Source: M3007 sp964646615 (lineage in GTDB: Bacteria; Bacteroidota; Bacteroidia; Chitinophagales; Saprospiraceae). From it: a stretch of DNA of 64,000 nucleotides. The notes under the pieces were generated by a model. The model had not been told where the DNA came from. It saw nothing but the letters and a program-made list of their open reading frames with translations, and did no database searches. The position numbers and the translations under genes are program-made. The stretch is from NCBI GenBank assembly GCA_964646615.1, contig CAZYEV010000099.1:1-64000 (forward strand). Reading direction: 5' to 3'. Of the stretch, positions 7,458 to 15,913 are shown in pieces. Position 1 is the stretch's first letter, and each line of letters starts with the position of its first letter.

Positions 7458-7913
7458 TCACGTCTCCTCCTTTTTGCCCGAAGTCCTCCCAAAGCCAAAG
7501 CCGCCCACAAAAGAGATGATGGCAATAATAACTTTGTAGAGGAGGTCTTTTTCATCTTTTAAATATACCACCAGAAAGCCGAGAAAGGCCAGCGCTATAC
7601 AAAGCAGGATCAGATTGTAGGTGCGCTGCCCGCGTCGTTCTGCTCTTTCGCGCAAATCCTGTTTATCGGCATTTTCAATAAGCTGGGTGATATGTTCACT
7701 GGTAATCTTTTCTGACACAGGACTACCTCGCCTGACAATGCCGGCGAACATCGAATGTCGAAAAAAGGACAAGAAGCGGTTGCGTTCCTCCGGAGGAAGT
7801 GCATTCAGCATCTCTTCGGGGATAGCCGTCTCTAAATTCTCGGGCAACTTGCGCTCTCCTTGTTCCTCCGGACGGCCCTCCTGGTTGGCCACCTTTTTTT
7901 CAGGCTCTTCCAT
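7458..7913 (-). CDS. Predicted two-helix membrane protein, DUF2335-like
   Basis: This 151-aa protein has a charged N-terminal half that includes ALPPEERNRFLSFF near residues 38-51, then two hydrophobic segments at about 99-117 and 125-142 and a short basic tail. The layout resembles DUF2335 predicted membrane proteins, whose function is not established. It follows the 99-aa gene by 6 bases and belongs to the group inserted between nuoE and nuoF. It is AT-richer than nuoE. Because the helices lie at the C-terminal end, the long N-terminal part is probably cytoplasmic. Confidence 0.68.
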   Translation of the reverse strand: MEEPEKKVANQEGRPEEQGERKLPENLETAIPEEMLNALPPEERNRFLSFFRHSMFAGIVRRGSPVSEKITSEHITQLIENADKQDLRERAERRGQRTYNLILLCIALAFLGFLVVYLKDEKDLLYKVIIAIISFVGGFGFGRTSGKKEET

Positions 7914-7919
7914 TGTTTT

Positions 7920-8219
7920 CTACACTTTAAGCAGTTTGTGAAAAGTGTTTTCCATCTCTTTTTCGATCTTCAGAGCGATGTACCCATCGAGCATGTCAGC
8001 AAATAGGGCCATGGTTAACTGGCGATTGTGTTCGGGTAACGCTTTCAATAATTGGGTAAAATCCAAGACCTCCCGGCGAAACTCCCGGTCCAGCTGGCTC
8101 GAAGTCAGGCGTTCCAGGTAGTCTTCGTAATAGGCCCTGAGCATATCTTCCCTCCACAGAACACTACTGCCAGTGGGAACCGGCAGAGGAGAAGTCTTTC
8201 CTTTGGGTGTATTTGACAT
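7920..8219 (-). CDS. Small protein of unknown function in the nuoE-nuoF gap
   Basis: I do not recognise this 99-aa protein. It is soluble-looking and rich in charged residues, with predicted helical stretches (WREDMLRAYYEDYLERL near 22-38 and a second from about 44 to the end). It lacks cysteine and any clear motif. It precedes the DUF2335-like membrane protein gene by 6 bases, so the two probably form one unit. The 164-base gap between its start and nuoE is AT-rich and shows no clear promoter element. Confidence 0.65.
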   Translation of the reverse strand: MSNTPKGKTSPLPVPTGSSVLWREDMLRAYYEDYLERLTSSQLDREFRREVLDFTQLLKALPEHNRQLTMALFADMLDGYIALKIEKEMENTFHKLLKV

Positions 8220-8383
8220 GATTTTTATCCTGTTTTATCTGCACATGCAGCGCTTTGACGATATTTTATTCGAATTTTAGCTCAAAATGCTTCACAAGGA
8301 TACGATTAATAAGAGACTTCCCGGCTCCTTTTTTAGCATTACCGTGCGTTATTGCTCTCGGGGGTAAAGCTGAACAACGGCCG

Positions 8384-8929
8384 CTACCGGTGCATTTTCC
8401 ACGTCCCTTTATTTACCCTGCCAGCGCGGCAGTCTTCGATGAACTGATCCAGTTTTTCTTCCGTCAGGTGCTCGTGGTAAAACTCGCCTACCTGCATCAT
8501 CGGAGCATAGCCGCAGGCGCCGAGGCATTCGACTTCTTTGATGGTGAACATCCCGTCGGGTGTGGTTTCGCCCGTGCGGATGCCCAATCGGCGCTGGGCA
8601 TACTCGATGAGCCGCTCGGCGCCCTCAATGGCGCAAGGGCCGGTGTGACAAAACTCCAGCACGTACTTACCCACTGGCTGCAGGTTGTACATGGAATAGA
8701 AGGTGGCCACCTCGTACACCTCGATGGGCTTGAGGCCCAGCACTTCGGCCACGTGATCCATGGCTGCTACACTGAGCCAGCCGCCGTTCTCCTCCTGGGC
8801 AATGTGCAGCGCACGCAGTAAGGCGCTTTTGCCGCAGCCTTCGGGGTACTTCTTCGTCAGGGACTGGACTTCGGCCAGCGCCTGAGGGGAATAGCGGAAT
8901 GGCGTTCCGTTAGATGTAATGGCTTGCAT
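8384..8929 (-). CDS. nuoE: NADH-quinone oxidoreductase subunit E
   Basis: NuoE is the thioredoxin-fold 2Fe-2S subunit (cluster N1a) that partners NuoF in the NADH dehydrogenase module. Its ligands are C94 and C99 (FCHTGPC) and C135 and C139 (CLGAC). The 181-aa length is slightly above average because of an N-terminal 15-residue lead. The ATG at 8929 lies 12 bases after the nuoD stop. In most bacteria nuoF follows directly; here three unrelated genes intervene. Confidence 0.97.
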   Translation of the reverse strand: MQAITSNGTPFRYSPQALAEVQSLTKKYPEGCGKSALLRALHIAQEENGGWLSVAAMDHVAEVLGLKPIEVYEVATFYSMYNLQPVGKYVLEFCHTGPCAIEGAERLIEYAQRRLGIRTGETTPDGMFTIKEVECLGACGYAPMMQVGEFYHEHLTEEKLDQFIEDCRAGRVNKGTWKMHR

Positions 8930-8941
8930 AATGTCAGGTGT

Positions 8942-10147
8942 TTATGCATCCAGCTCACCCGCAATCACGTTGAGCGAGCTCATGGTCAAAATAGCGTCTG
9001 AGAGCATGGCCCCCCGGATCATTTCCGGGTAGGCCTGGTAGTAGATGAAGCAGGGCCGGCGGAAGTGCAGGCGATAGGGCTGGCGACCGCCGTCGCTGAT
9101 GAGGTAAAAGCCCAACTCGCCGTTGCCACCCTCGACGGCGTGATAGACTTCGCCCATGGGGATAGGCACTTCGCCCATGACGATTTTGAAGTGATAAATA
9201 AGGGCTTCCATTTTGGTATAGACGTCGGGCTTTTCGGGCAAATAGTAGGCCGGCACGTCGGCGTGGTAGGGGCCTTCGGGCAGGTTTTCATAGGCCTGGC
9301 GGATGATGCGAATGCTCTGGCGCACTTCTTCCTGGCGCACCATGAAGCGGTCGTAAGTATCGCCCTGGGTACCGACGGGTATGATGAAGTCGAAGTCTTC
9401 GTAGGAGGAGTAAGGCTCCATGACGCGCACGTCGTAGTCCACACCGCAGGCGCGCAGGTTTGGCCCGGTGAAGCCGTACGAGAGTGCGCGTTCGGCGGAG
9501 ATAGGGCCGGCGCCGATGGTGCGATCCATGAAAATGCGGTTGCGCTCCAGCATGCTGTTGAACTCTTCGAAGCGGTCGGGGAAGGTCTTCAGAAAGTCGC
9601 GCAGCTTCTGGTGAAAGGCGGGCGTAAAATCGCGTTCCATGCCGCCGATGCGGCCGATATTGGTCGTCAGGCGCGTTCCGCAGATTTCTTCGTACATTTC
9701 ATAGATGCGCTCGCGCTCCTGAAACATATAGGTGAAGCCCGTGAGCGCGCCGGTGTCCACGCCGATGACCGAGTTGCAGATGAGGTGGTCGGCAATGCGA
9801 GCCAGTTCCATGATGATGACGCGCATGTACTGGGCGCGTTTGGGCACTTCGATGCGGGCCAGTTTTTCGACCGTCATATGCCAGCCCATGTTATTGATGG
9901 GCGACGAGCAATAGTTGAGCCGGTCGGTGATGGGCGTTATCTGGTTGTAGGGCCGGTGCTCGGCCAACTTCTCGAAAGCCCGGTGGATGTAGCCAATAGT
10001 CGGCTCGGCACTAACGACGCGCTCGCCGTTCATTTTGAGCACGTTCTGGAAAATGCCGTGCGTGGCCGGGTGCGTCGGGCCTAAATTGAGGGTGGCCAGT
10101 TCGCCATCCAGACTATCGAGTGAGGAGAAGTAGGATTGAATTTCCAT
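8942..10147 (-). CDS. nuoD: NADH-quinone oxidoreductase subunit D
   Basis: NuoD is the 49-kDa-type subunit that forms the quinone site with NuoB. At 401 aa it has the expected length, with GPTHPATHGI near residues 23-32, the YIHRAFEKLAE segment, and the conserved C-terminal LNVIAGELDA end. It is a separate gene, not fused to nuoC. The ATG at 10147 is 95 bases after the nuoC stop, a wider gap than elsewhere in the operon. A long open frame on the opposite strand here is an antisense shadow. Confidence 0.98.
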   Translation of the reverse strand: MEIQSYFSSLDSLDGELATLNLGPTHPATHGIFQNVLKMNGERVVSAEPTIGYIHRAFEKLAEHRPYNQITPITDRLNYCSSPINNMGWHMTVEKLARIEVPKRAQYMRVIIMELARIADHLICNSVIGVDTGALTGFTYMFQERERIYEMYEEICGTRLTTNIGRIGGMERDFTPAFHQKLRDFLKTFPDRFEEFNSMLERNRIFMDRTIGAGPISAERALSYGFTGPNLRACGVDYDVRVMEPYSSYEDFDFIIPVGTQGDTYDRFMVRQEEVRQSIRIIRQAYENLPEGPYHADVPAYYLPEKPDVYTKMEALIYHFKIVMGEVPIPMGEVYHAVEGGNGELGFYLISDGGRQPYRLHFRRPCFIYYQAYPEMIRGAMLSDAILTMSSLNVIAGELDA

Positions 10148-10242
10148 GTCTTTTTATGCCGCGAATGTTTTTGGGCCACGAATTTTTGATTGCCACAAAT
10201 GCACGAATGTCGCTCTGCTGCGAATGCGCGGTTGGCAGGGGA

Positions 10243-10770
10243 TTAGTCGAAGCGTCGGCCCTCGTTGCCGGTGCGGCCGAAGAAGCGGTCATCTTTATCG
10301 GTTCGGGTGCCGTCTTCTAAGCGGTACTCTTTGCGCAGGGGGAAGACGTCGAGGTCTTCCACATTAAGGATGCGTTTCAGGTTGGGATGGCCGTCGAAGA
10401 TGACGCCAAAGAAGTCGTAGGTTTCGCGTTCCATCCAGTCGGCGGTAGCCCACAGGTTGGTTACGGTAGCGATGTGCGGGTCTTCGATGGGCAGGTAGGT
10501 TTTTACCCGCACGCGGACGTTTTTGGGCCAGTTGTGTAGCTGGTACATAACGCACAGCTCGCGTCCCTTGTCGTCGGGGTAGTGGATACCGCACAGGGTG
10601 GTCAGGAAGTGGAAGTTCAGTATCTCGTCGTCGCGCAGGAACTTGAGCAGTTCCCATGCGCGTTGCGGAGCGGTTTCGAGCGTCAGCATGCCGTCGTAAG
10701 ACGTGTAGTGGCGCGCCAGCACGCCGGGGCTTTGCTGTTCGATGCGGGCAACGATGAGTTCGGGCTTCAC
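10243..10770 (-). CDS. nuoC: NADH-quinone oxidoreductase subunit C
   Basis: NuoC is the 30-kDa-type subunit of the peripheral arm. The family hallmark DWMERETYDFFGVIFDGHPNLKR-like region sits around residues 111-130, followed by the FPLRKEY end. It starts with GTG at 10770, the GTGA overlapping the nuoB stop, which indicates translational coupling. The length of 175 aa is normal for a stand-alone NuoC. Confidence 0.97.
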   Translation of the reverse strand: MKPELIVARIEQQSPGVLARHYTSYDGMLTLETAPQRAWELLKFLRDDEILNFHFLTTLCGIHYPDDKGRELCVMYQLHNWPKNVRVRVKTYLPIEDPHIATVTNLWATADWMERETYDFFGVIFDGHPNLKRILNVEDLDVFPLRKEYRLEDGTRTDKDDRFFGRTGNEGRRFD

Positions 10771-11306
10771 GCTATCTGGTATTTTTCCAAAAGATGCTGA
10801 TACTCGGGCGAATAGCGGCGACGCAGCGGCTCGTGCTTGACCAGTTCCTGAATTTTCAGGATGCCGTCAATGATCTGCTCGGGGCGCGGCGGGCAACCCG
10901 GCACATAGACGTCCACCGGGATGACCTTATCAATGCCCTGCAACACGGAATAGGTGTCGAAAATGCCGCCCGAACTGGCACACGCACCCACGGCAATCAC
11001 CCACTTAGGCTCAGCCATTTGGGTGTAAACCTGCTTGAGCACGGGCGCCATTTTCTTGGCAATCGTGCCCATGACCATGAGCAAGTCGGCCTGGCGCGGC
11101 GAAAACGACATGCGCTCCATGCCGAAGCGCGCCAGGTCGTAGTTGCTGCCCATCGTAGCCATGAATTCGATGCCGCAACACGAGGTAGCAAACGGCAGCG
11201 GCCAAATGGAATTGGCGCGCGCCAAACCAATGGCCTTAGACAATGAGGTGGCAAAAAAGCCCTCACCGCCAAAGCCTTCGGGCATATCTGCTATGGTGTG
11301 GCTCAT
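10767..11306 (-). CDS. nuoB: NADH-quinone oxidoreductase subunit B
   Basis: NuoB carries cluster N2, the last iron-sulfur centre before quinone. The four ligands are present: the adjacent C43-C44 pair in SCCGIEFMAT, C109 (GACASSGG) and C138 (PGCPPRPE). It is 179 aa long. The gene follows nuoA with a 139-base gap and overlaps nuoC by four bases. Confidence 0.98.
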   Translation of the reverse strand: MSHTIADMPEGFGGEGFFATSLSKAIGLARANSIWPLPFATSCCGIEFMATMGSNYDLARFGMERMSFSPRQADLLMVMGTIAKKMAPVLKQVYTQMAEPKWVIAVGACASSGGIFDTYSVLQGIDKVIPVDVYVPGCPPRPEQIIDGILKIQELVKHEPLRRRYSPEYQHLLEKYQIA

Positions 11307-11445
11307 GATTTTTCCTCCTTTCTTTTATTTGAAGACAACAGCCGATACAGGGTAGCTAAAATGAGTAACGTGAGCATCTGGCAGAAGGAGTAGGGAATGG
11401 AAATGGGGAAATGAAAAAATCAAAAAAAGAGCACCACAAACAGCG

Positions 11446-11808
11446 CTATTTCTCCCAGTCTAAGGCACCGCGACGCAGGACGTAGTAGAAGCCGACTATA
11501 AAAATGGCGACAAACAATAAAACGGCCATAAAGCCCTCAACACCCATTTCGCGGAAGTTGACGGCATAGGGATAAAAGAAAATAATCTCCACGTCGAACA
11601 ACACAAAAAGGATGGCCGTCATGAAATACTTAATGGACACTGGCATACGGGCATTGCCCTGCGACTCGACGCCGCACTCAAAGTTTTCGCCTTTCTGACG
11701 GCTCTGGCGGCGCGGTCCCAGCAAAGGCACGACAATGAGGATCAAAGCAACAAAGCCTAAGGCCACCAGAGATTGCAGCACGATGGGCATAAAAGCAGAA
11801 GGCTCCAT
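11446..11808 (-). CDS. nuoA: NADH-quinone oxidoreductase subunit A
   Basis: NuoA is a small membrane subunit with three helices. It has the conserved FECGVESQGNARMPVSIKYF loop near residues 43-62 and the DVEIIFFYPYA motif in the second helix. At 120 aa it is of normal length. It is the first gene of the operon; two promoter-like elements lie upstream at 11872-11919. The loop between nuoA and nuoB (139 bases) shows nothing else. Confidence 0.97.
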   Translation of the reverse strand: MEPSAFMPIVLQSLVALGFVALILIVVPLLGPRRQSRQKGENFECGVESQGNARMPVSIKYFMTAILFVLFDVEIIFFYPYAVNFREMGVEGFMAVLLFVAIFIVGFYYVLRRGALDWEK

Positions 11809-11871
11809 ATACTTGCGCGATTTTGGTCGTTACAACGAACGGAAAGCGCTTTAGTTTGCATTGTTTTGGGC

Positions 11872-11879
11872 CAAAGATA
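11872..11879 (-). promoter_or_regulatory. -7 promoter element for nuoA
   Basis: Reads TATCTTTG on the minus strand, a match to the Bacteroidota TAnnTTTG -7 consensus, 64 bases before the nuoA ATG. No clear TTTG -33 box was found at the usual spacing. Confidence 0.55.
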
Positions 11880-11911
11880 GCCCGTTTTGACATTTCGCTC
11901 GCTTTCCACCG

Positions 11912-11919
11912 CAAAGGTA
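11912..11919 (-). promoter_or_regulatory. Second -7-like element upstream of nuoA
   Basis: Reads TACCTTTG on the minus strand, the same consensus form found before several genes in this window. It lies 40 bases further upstream than the first; either or both could drive the nuo operon. Confidence 0.5.
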
Positions 11920-12018
11920 CCGCCTGGCTAACTTTTACTACACTACCGACCCTGTTTCAAAATTTTTTTCTTGACAACAGGATAATTAATCCTCACATTC
12001 AAACAAATATTTGCCCAT

Positions 12019-12798
12019 ATGAGCCTGCACACCGTCTTCCGTATGTCATGTAAAAACCTCCATGCCTTCTTTTTGCTTCCGCTGTTGCTCGGAGCAGCAT
12101 GTCAGAATAACCTCCCGCAACAAGCCACCAACAACGCCGCCGGCGCCTCCGTAGATGTCGCCTACGGCACTCCGGTAGTGGACGGCAGTGGCGCTGACGC
12201 CATTTGGGAAAACCAAAACTGGCAATCCATAAACCACCACTGGCAGGGAAGTGCGCCCAAAGCCACCGACTTCCAGGGGCGCTACAAAATCGCGTGGGAC
12301 GAGAACAATCTCTACCTCTTAGTCGAAATAGACGACGATACCCTGACCGAAAGCACTACTGCTGACCCGGAAGCGCTTCGCATAGCCGATTGCCTGATCC
12401 TCTTCATAGACGAAGACGCCTCCGGCGGCGAACGCACCGACTACAACGCCTTTGCCTACCACATTCCGTTGGACGGCCGCGTCTTCGACGCCACCCCAGA
12501 CAGCATTTGGCAAACCTTTGACGACCACTGCTGGGTGCGCCGCATCAGACGCGACAACACCAGCACCTGGGAAATCGCCCTGCGCGTCTATGACGGCAAA
12601 CAGTACCGACCCGGCGGTGAAAACATCCCGAAACTGCTCAGAGAAGGCAAAAAAATCGGCTTCGCTTTAGCCTACGGCGACCGCGACAGCGCTCCTCAAT
12701 GGGAAAATGTCGTAGGAAATATGCCCCTCAACGGTCAGAAGCCCGAAGCCCCCTGGAAAAATGCCACCGGCTATCTCACCTTAACCCTTCTTCGCTAA
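12019..12798 (+). CDS. CBM9-like sugar-binding lipoprotein
   Basis: This probable exported lipoprotein has a hydrophobic signal segment that ends in the lipobox LLGAAC. The mature part begins with VAYGTPVVDGSGADAIWENQNWQ, the typical entry of family 9 carbohydrate-binding modules, and continues with the beta-rich YKIAWDENNLYLLVEIDDD strand pattern. Such stand-alone domains are thought to bind sugars or be parts of surface systems; the ligand here is unknown. The start at 12019 is the longer option, with an internal ATG at 12043 equally able to give a signal peptide. The stop is 17 bases before folD. Confidence 0.78.
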   Translation: MSLHTVFRMSCKNLHAFFLLPLLLGAACQNNLPQQATNNAAGASVDVAYGTPVVDGSGADAIWENQNWQSINHHWQGSAPKATDFQGRYKIAWDENNLYLLVEIDDDTLTESTTADPEALRIADCLILFIDEDASGGERTDYNAFAYHIPLDGRVFDATPDSIWQTFDDHCWVRRIRRDNTSTWEIALRVYDGKQYRPGGENIPKLLREGKKIGFALAYGDRDSAPQWENVVGNMPLNGQKPEAPWKNATGYLTLTLLR

Positions 12799-12815
12799 CC
12801 CAACATCGCTTCACC

Positions 12816-13700
12816 ATGCAACTCCTTGACGGCAAACTGCTCTCCGAAACCATCAAACAAGAACTCGCTGCTGCAGTCGAAGACATCCGCCAACGCGGCG
12901 GCAAAGTCCCGCATCTGGCCGCTGTGCTCGTAGGCGACAACCCGGCCAGCGAGGTCTATGTCGGCAGCAAAATCAAATCCTGCGAACAGGTCGGATTTAA
13001 AAGCTCCTTAGTGCGCCGCCCGGCCAACATCTCCGAAGCCGAGCTGCTGGATATCGTGCGCAGCCTCAACGACGACCCCGACGTAGATGGCTTCATCGTA
13101 CAGCTGCCCTTGCCCGCTCACATCAATGAAGAACGCATCACGCTGGCCATTGACCACCGCAAAGACGTGGACGGCTTTCACCCCATCAACTTCGGACGCA
13201 TGGCCCAGGGCATGCCGGCCTTTCTGCCCGCCACGCCGTTCGGCATTGTGGAAATGTTGCGCCGCTACCGCATCGAAACTGCCGGCAAACACTGCGTTGT
13301 GCTGGGGCGCAGCAACATCGTGGGCACGCCTATGAGCCTGCTGCTGTCGCGCAAAGGCTATCCGGGCGACTGCACCGTAACGCTCACCCATTCGCGCACG
13401 CGCAACATCGCCGACGAGGTGCGCCGCGCCGATATTGTGGTGGCCGCCATTGGCAAGCCCAACTTCGTGCAGGCCGATTGGGTCAAGGAAGGCGCCGTTG
13501 TCATTGACGTAGGCATCAATCGCATCGCAGACCCCACGCGCAAAAGCGGCTCGCGGCTGGTAGGCGACGTGGATTTCGAGGCTGTGGCGCCCAAATGCAG
13601 CTACATCACTCCCGTGCCCGGCGGCGTGGGCCTCATGACCGTGGCTGCTCTGCTGATGAATACGCTCAAGGCAGCGCGCAAAGAGATTTACGCCGACTAA
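12816..13700 (+). CDS. folD: Bifunctional methylenetetrahydrofolate dehydrogenase/cyclohydrolase
   Basis: FolD interconverts methylene-, methenyl- and formyl-tetrahydrofolate in the cytosol. The 294-aa protein has the catalytic YVGSKIKSCEQVG segment (Y48, K52), the QLPLPAHINEE motif, KDVDGFHPINFG, and the NADP-binding GRSNIVGTPMSLLL. The ATG at 12816 was chosen because it gives the standard MQLLDGKLLS N-terminus; a longer open frame from 12699 overlaps the lipoprotein gene and is not conserved-looking. It lies close behind the CBM9 lipoprotein gene on the same strand and is convergent with the beta-barrel gene. Confidence 0.97.
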   Translation: MQLLDGKLLSETIKQELAAAVEDIRQRGGKVPHLAAVLVGDNPASEVYVGSKIKSCEQVGFKSSLVRRPANISEAELLDIVRSLNDDPDVDGFIVQLPLPAHINEERITLAIDHRKDVDGFHPINFGRMAQGMPAFLPATPFGIVEMLRRYRIETAGKHCVVLGRSNIVGTPMSLLLSRKGYPGDCTVTLTHSRTRNIADEVRRADIVVAAIGKPNFVQADWVKEGAVVIDVGINRIADPTRKSGSRLVGDVDFEAVAPKCSYITPVPGGVGLMTVAALLMNTLKAARKEIYAD

Positions 13701-13760
13701 TCCGCCCTTGCGAGGCTGTCCTCAGTGGCTATTTTCGCAAAAGGTGCCGGGCGCCGTCTG

Positions 13761-15131
13761 TTAAGGCGCTATCCGCAGCCCTACTTGCAACACCCAGGCG
13801 TGAAGCCGTTCGGAGTTGGGGCCAATGCCGGGCGTCAGCCCGCGCCGGTACAGAGGCTGCACATACCAGGCATAGCGGCTGCCGGGCGCGCTGTATTCCC
13901 AACGGATGCCCACATCGGCAGAGGCATAAGCGTTGGAGGCAAAGCCGCCTCCTTCCAGTAACCCTCGCCCTCGCTCCAGCAGGTGCGGCTGGGCATTCGG
14001 ATCGGCTTGCGTCAGCGGGAGGTGACCCGGCGGATAGTAGCGGTAATCGTAATCGTAGGCCTTATCGAGCGCCAGATGCGCCGTGAGGCCGCCAGTAGCC
14101 CACGCCTGCCAGCAGTCGGTACTCCAGATGCGGCGCGATATCGAGATTGGCAGCAGAAGCATGTCGGCGCGCACCTGAGCCATCGAGGCAGCATAGTATC
14201 CGGTCTGTGGCGTTCCCTGAAAGATGCGTTCCGGGTACTGGGGCGCAAAAGCCAGGCTGGCATATTCCAGCCCTGTGCTCCACGCCCAGGCGCGTTTGCG
14301 GTATTCGGCCCGAAGCGAAAAGCCATGGCCGTAGGTGGCGCGCCGAGCATCGGGCAACACCACGTGGTTGCGCTGCACGGCGACCGCTCCCAAAAGATAA
14401 AATCGCCGCTCAGAGACCGACGCGGGACGGTTTTCGGAAGAAACAGGCGCTATTATAGCAGATGGAGACGCAGCAAAAGACAGCAGTTCCGGCATGGGTA
14501 CCGGCAACGGCGACAGGACGTCCGGGCGCAACGAGAGTTGTTCTGCCCCGGCACCCGCATTGACTGCAGGCAACGACACGTCCGGATATTCGCCGGCATT
14601 TTGGGACCATGGCTCATGGGCGTGCGTCGGGTGCGCCACCTTCGTCCTCGTGGCATCCGTTTCAGATGCGCCAGCAGAGGCCGAGAATACCGGTGATAGC
14701 GTCGAAGAAGGCTCGGCAGGTGCAGGTTTTGCGGCCCTGAGGTCTTCGGCATTTTGGGCAACTGCCTGCGAAGAAGACGGGACGCAAGGCTGCACTGGAG
14801 GACGCCCCTGCTCAAAGTCCCAGAGCCACACCAGGAGCAACACCAGGAGCATTTCCACCGCCTTTGCCCCATACACGTACCACTGCCGGCGGGTTTGCAG
14901 GCGCATTTTGGCGAGCAGAGCCTGCCAGCCGGCCGCTTCGTAAGGGGCAGAGAGGCGCTCCAGGCGCTCGCGGATGCCCGCGTCCCAGGCTGCATCGTCT
15001 GCTGCTGGTGGCACATCGCCCGTTTGGGCATCTAAGCGGCGCTGGAGTTGCTCCCACGTCGTCGGGTCGTACGGCGGCTCGAGGTTTTCCAACACCTCTT
15101 TCAGTTGGCGGTCGAACGGTTGCTCGGTCAT
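13761..15131 (-). CDS. Anti-sigma-like/outer-membrane beta-barrel fusion protein
   Basis: This 456-aa protein has three parts. The N-terminal part is soluble and carries two tandem copies of a short motif (residues 8-34 and 51-78, of the form LExLxxPYxxxxWxxLxxRL). A single hydrophobic segment follows at about 88-105. After a proline/alanine-rich linker (110-240) comes a region of alternating strands from about 242 to the end, closing with VLQVGLRIAP, typical of outer-membrane barrels in the OMP_b-brl group. The ATG overlaps the stop of the ECF sigma gene (ATGA). The layout suggests an anti-sigma factor that links the cytoplasm to the outer membrane. Similar fusions exist in Bacteroidota, but their function is unproved. 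Confidence 0.75.
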   Translation of the reverse strand: MTEQPFDRQLKEVLENLEPPYDPTTWEQLQRRLDAQTGDVPPAADDAAWDAGIRERLERLSAPYEAAGWQALLAKMRLQTRRQWYVYGAKAVEMLLVLLLVWLWDFEQGRPPVQPCVPSSSQAVAQNAEDLRAAKPAPAEPSSTLSPVFSASAGASETDATRTKVAHPTHAHEPWSQNAGEYPDVSLPAVNAGAGAEQLSLRPDVLSPLPVPMPELLSFAASPSAIIAPVSSENRPASVSERRFYLLGAVAVQRNHVVLPDARRATYGHGFSLRAEYRKRAWAWSTGLEYASLAFAPQYPERIFQGTPQTGYYAASMAQVRADMLLLPISISRRIWSTDCWQAWATGGLTAHLALDKAYDYDYRYYPPGHLPLTQADPNAQPHLLERGRGLLEGGGFASNAYASADVGIRWEYSAPGSRYAWYVQPLYRRGLTPGIGPNSERLHAWVLQVGLRIAP

Positions 15132-15727
15132 GATGTCTCGGATATGTTCTGGTCAGCAGCGGCCTCCTCGCGTGTGGTGCCTGGGTGCCCGCTGAGGTAC
15201 TCTTGCAATTTGTAGCGCGCTTTCAGAAGGTTGCTGCGCGAGGTACTTTCCGTGATTTGCAGCGCTTCGGCGATTTCTTTGTGCGAATAGCCTTCGACAA
15301 CATAGAGGTTGAACACCGCCCGATACACAGGCGACAGGCGCTGCACGGCGTCTAAGATTTCTTTCTCGCTCAGACGGCTGAGGGCGTCGGGTTCGCCGGC
15401 AGAGAACGTCTGGGCTTCTTCCAGGTCCTCTGTGCGGCGGCGGGCATTGCGCCGGTGGTGGTCAATGCACGTGTTAACTACGATGGTGCGCATCCAGCCG
15501 CCCAGCGAGGTGTCGGGTTGATAGCGGTGAATGTTTTGAAAGATCTTAATAAAGCTTTCGTGCAGCAGGTCTAAGGCCTCATCGCGCGAGCTGGCGTAGC
15601 GCAGGCAAATACCCATCATCTTGCCGTAGTGCTGCTCATAGAGCGCCTGCTGTGCCCACCGCTCTTGCCGGGCGAGGGCCGCCAGAAAGTCGCTTTCGGA
15701 AAAATCCAAAGCCCAGGCGATGTTCAT
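15128..15727 (-). CDS. ECF-type RNA polymerase sigma factor
   Basis: This extracytoplasmic-function sigma factor of 199 aa has region 2 (LLHESFIKIFQNIHRY, near residues 53-68) and region 4 (LSPVYRAVFNLYVVEGYSHKEIAEALQI), with a helix-turn-helix ending in SNLLKARYKLQ. The chosen start is ATG 15727, which gives MNIAWALDFS; upstream residues in the same frame look non-coding. The stop overlaps the start of the anti-sigma-like barrel protein, so the two are made together. The regulon and inducing signal are unknown. Confidence 0.93.
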   Translation of the reverse strand: MNIAWALDFSESDFLAALARQERWAQQALYEQHYGKMMGICLRYASSRDEALDLLHESFIKIFQNIHRYQPDTSLGGWMRTIVVNTCIDHHRRNARRRTEDLEEAQTFSAGEPDALSRLSEKEILDAVQRLSPVYRAVFNLYVVEGYSHKEIAEALQITESTSRSNLLKARYKLQEYLSGHPGTTREEAAADQNISETS

Positions 15728-15842
15728 TGGATGAGCATATCTGCGTACAAGACCGCCAAAGAAACGAACACACCTGCGCATACGCTGCCTGGGAAGGCTA
15801 AAAACCTTTGCGCTTCGCGCCGATGGTGCCCTTCTTAGACGC

Positions 15843-15892
15843 AAAAAGCAGGCATCAACCCTGAAGAAGGGCTGACGCCTGCTTAGTTTTTT
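15843..15892 (-). terminator. Bidirectional-looking terminator of the isc operon
   Basis: Outer stem AAGCAGGC/GCCTGCTT encloses a small CCCT/AGGG stem, with T runs on both sides (AAAAA at 15843-15847 on the plus strand, TTTTTT at 15887-15892). It lies 22 bases beyond the iscA stop in the direction of transcription. Confidence 0.75.
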
Positions 15893-15913
15893 ACACTGCG
15901 GAAGTGCCCGTGC

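Noticed and set aside
9065..10084. 339-codon open frame on the plus strand across nuoD
   Set aside because: It is antisense to a well-conserved gene and has no family pattern; it is a shadow of GC-rich codon use.
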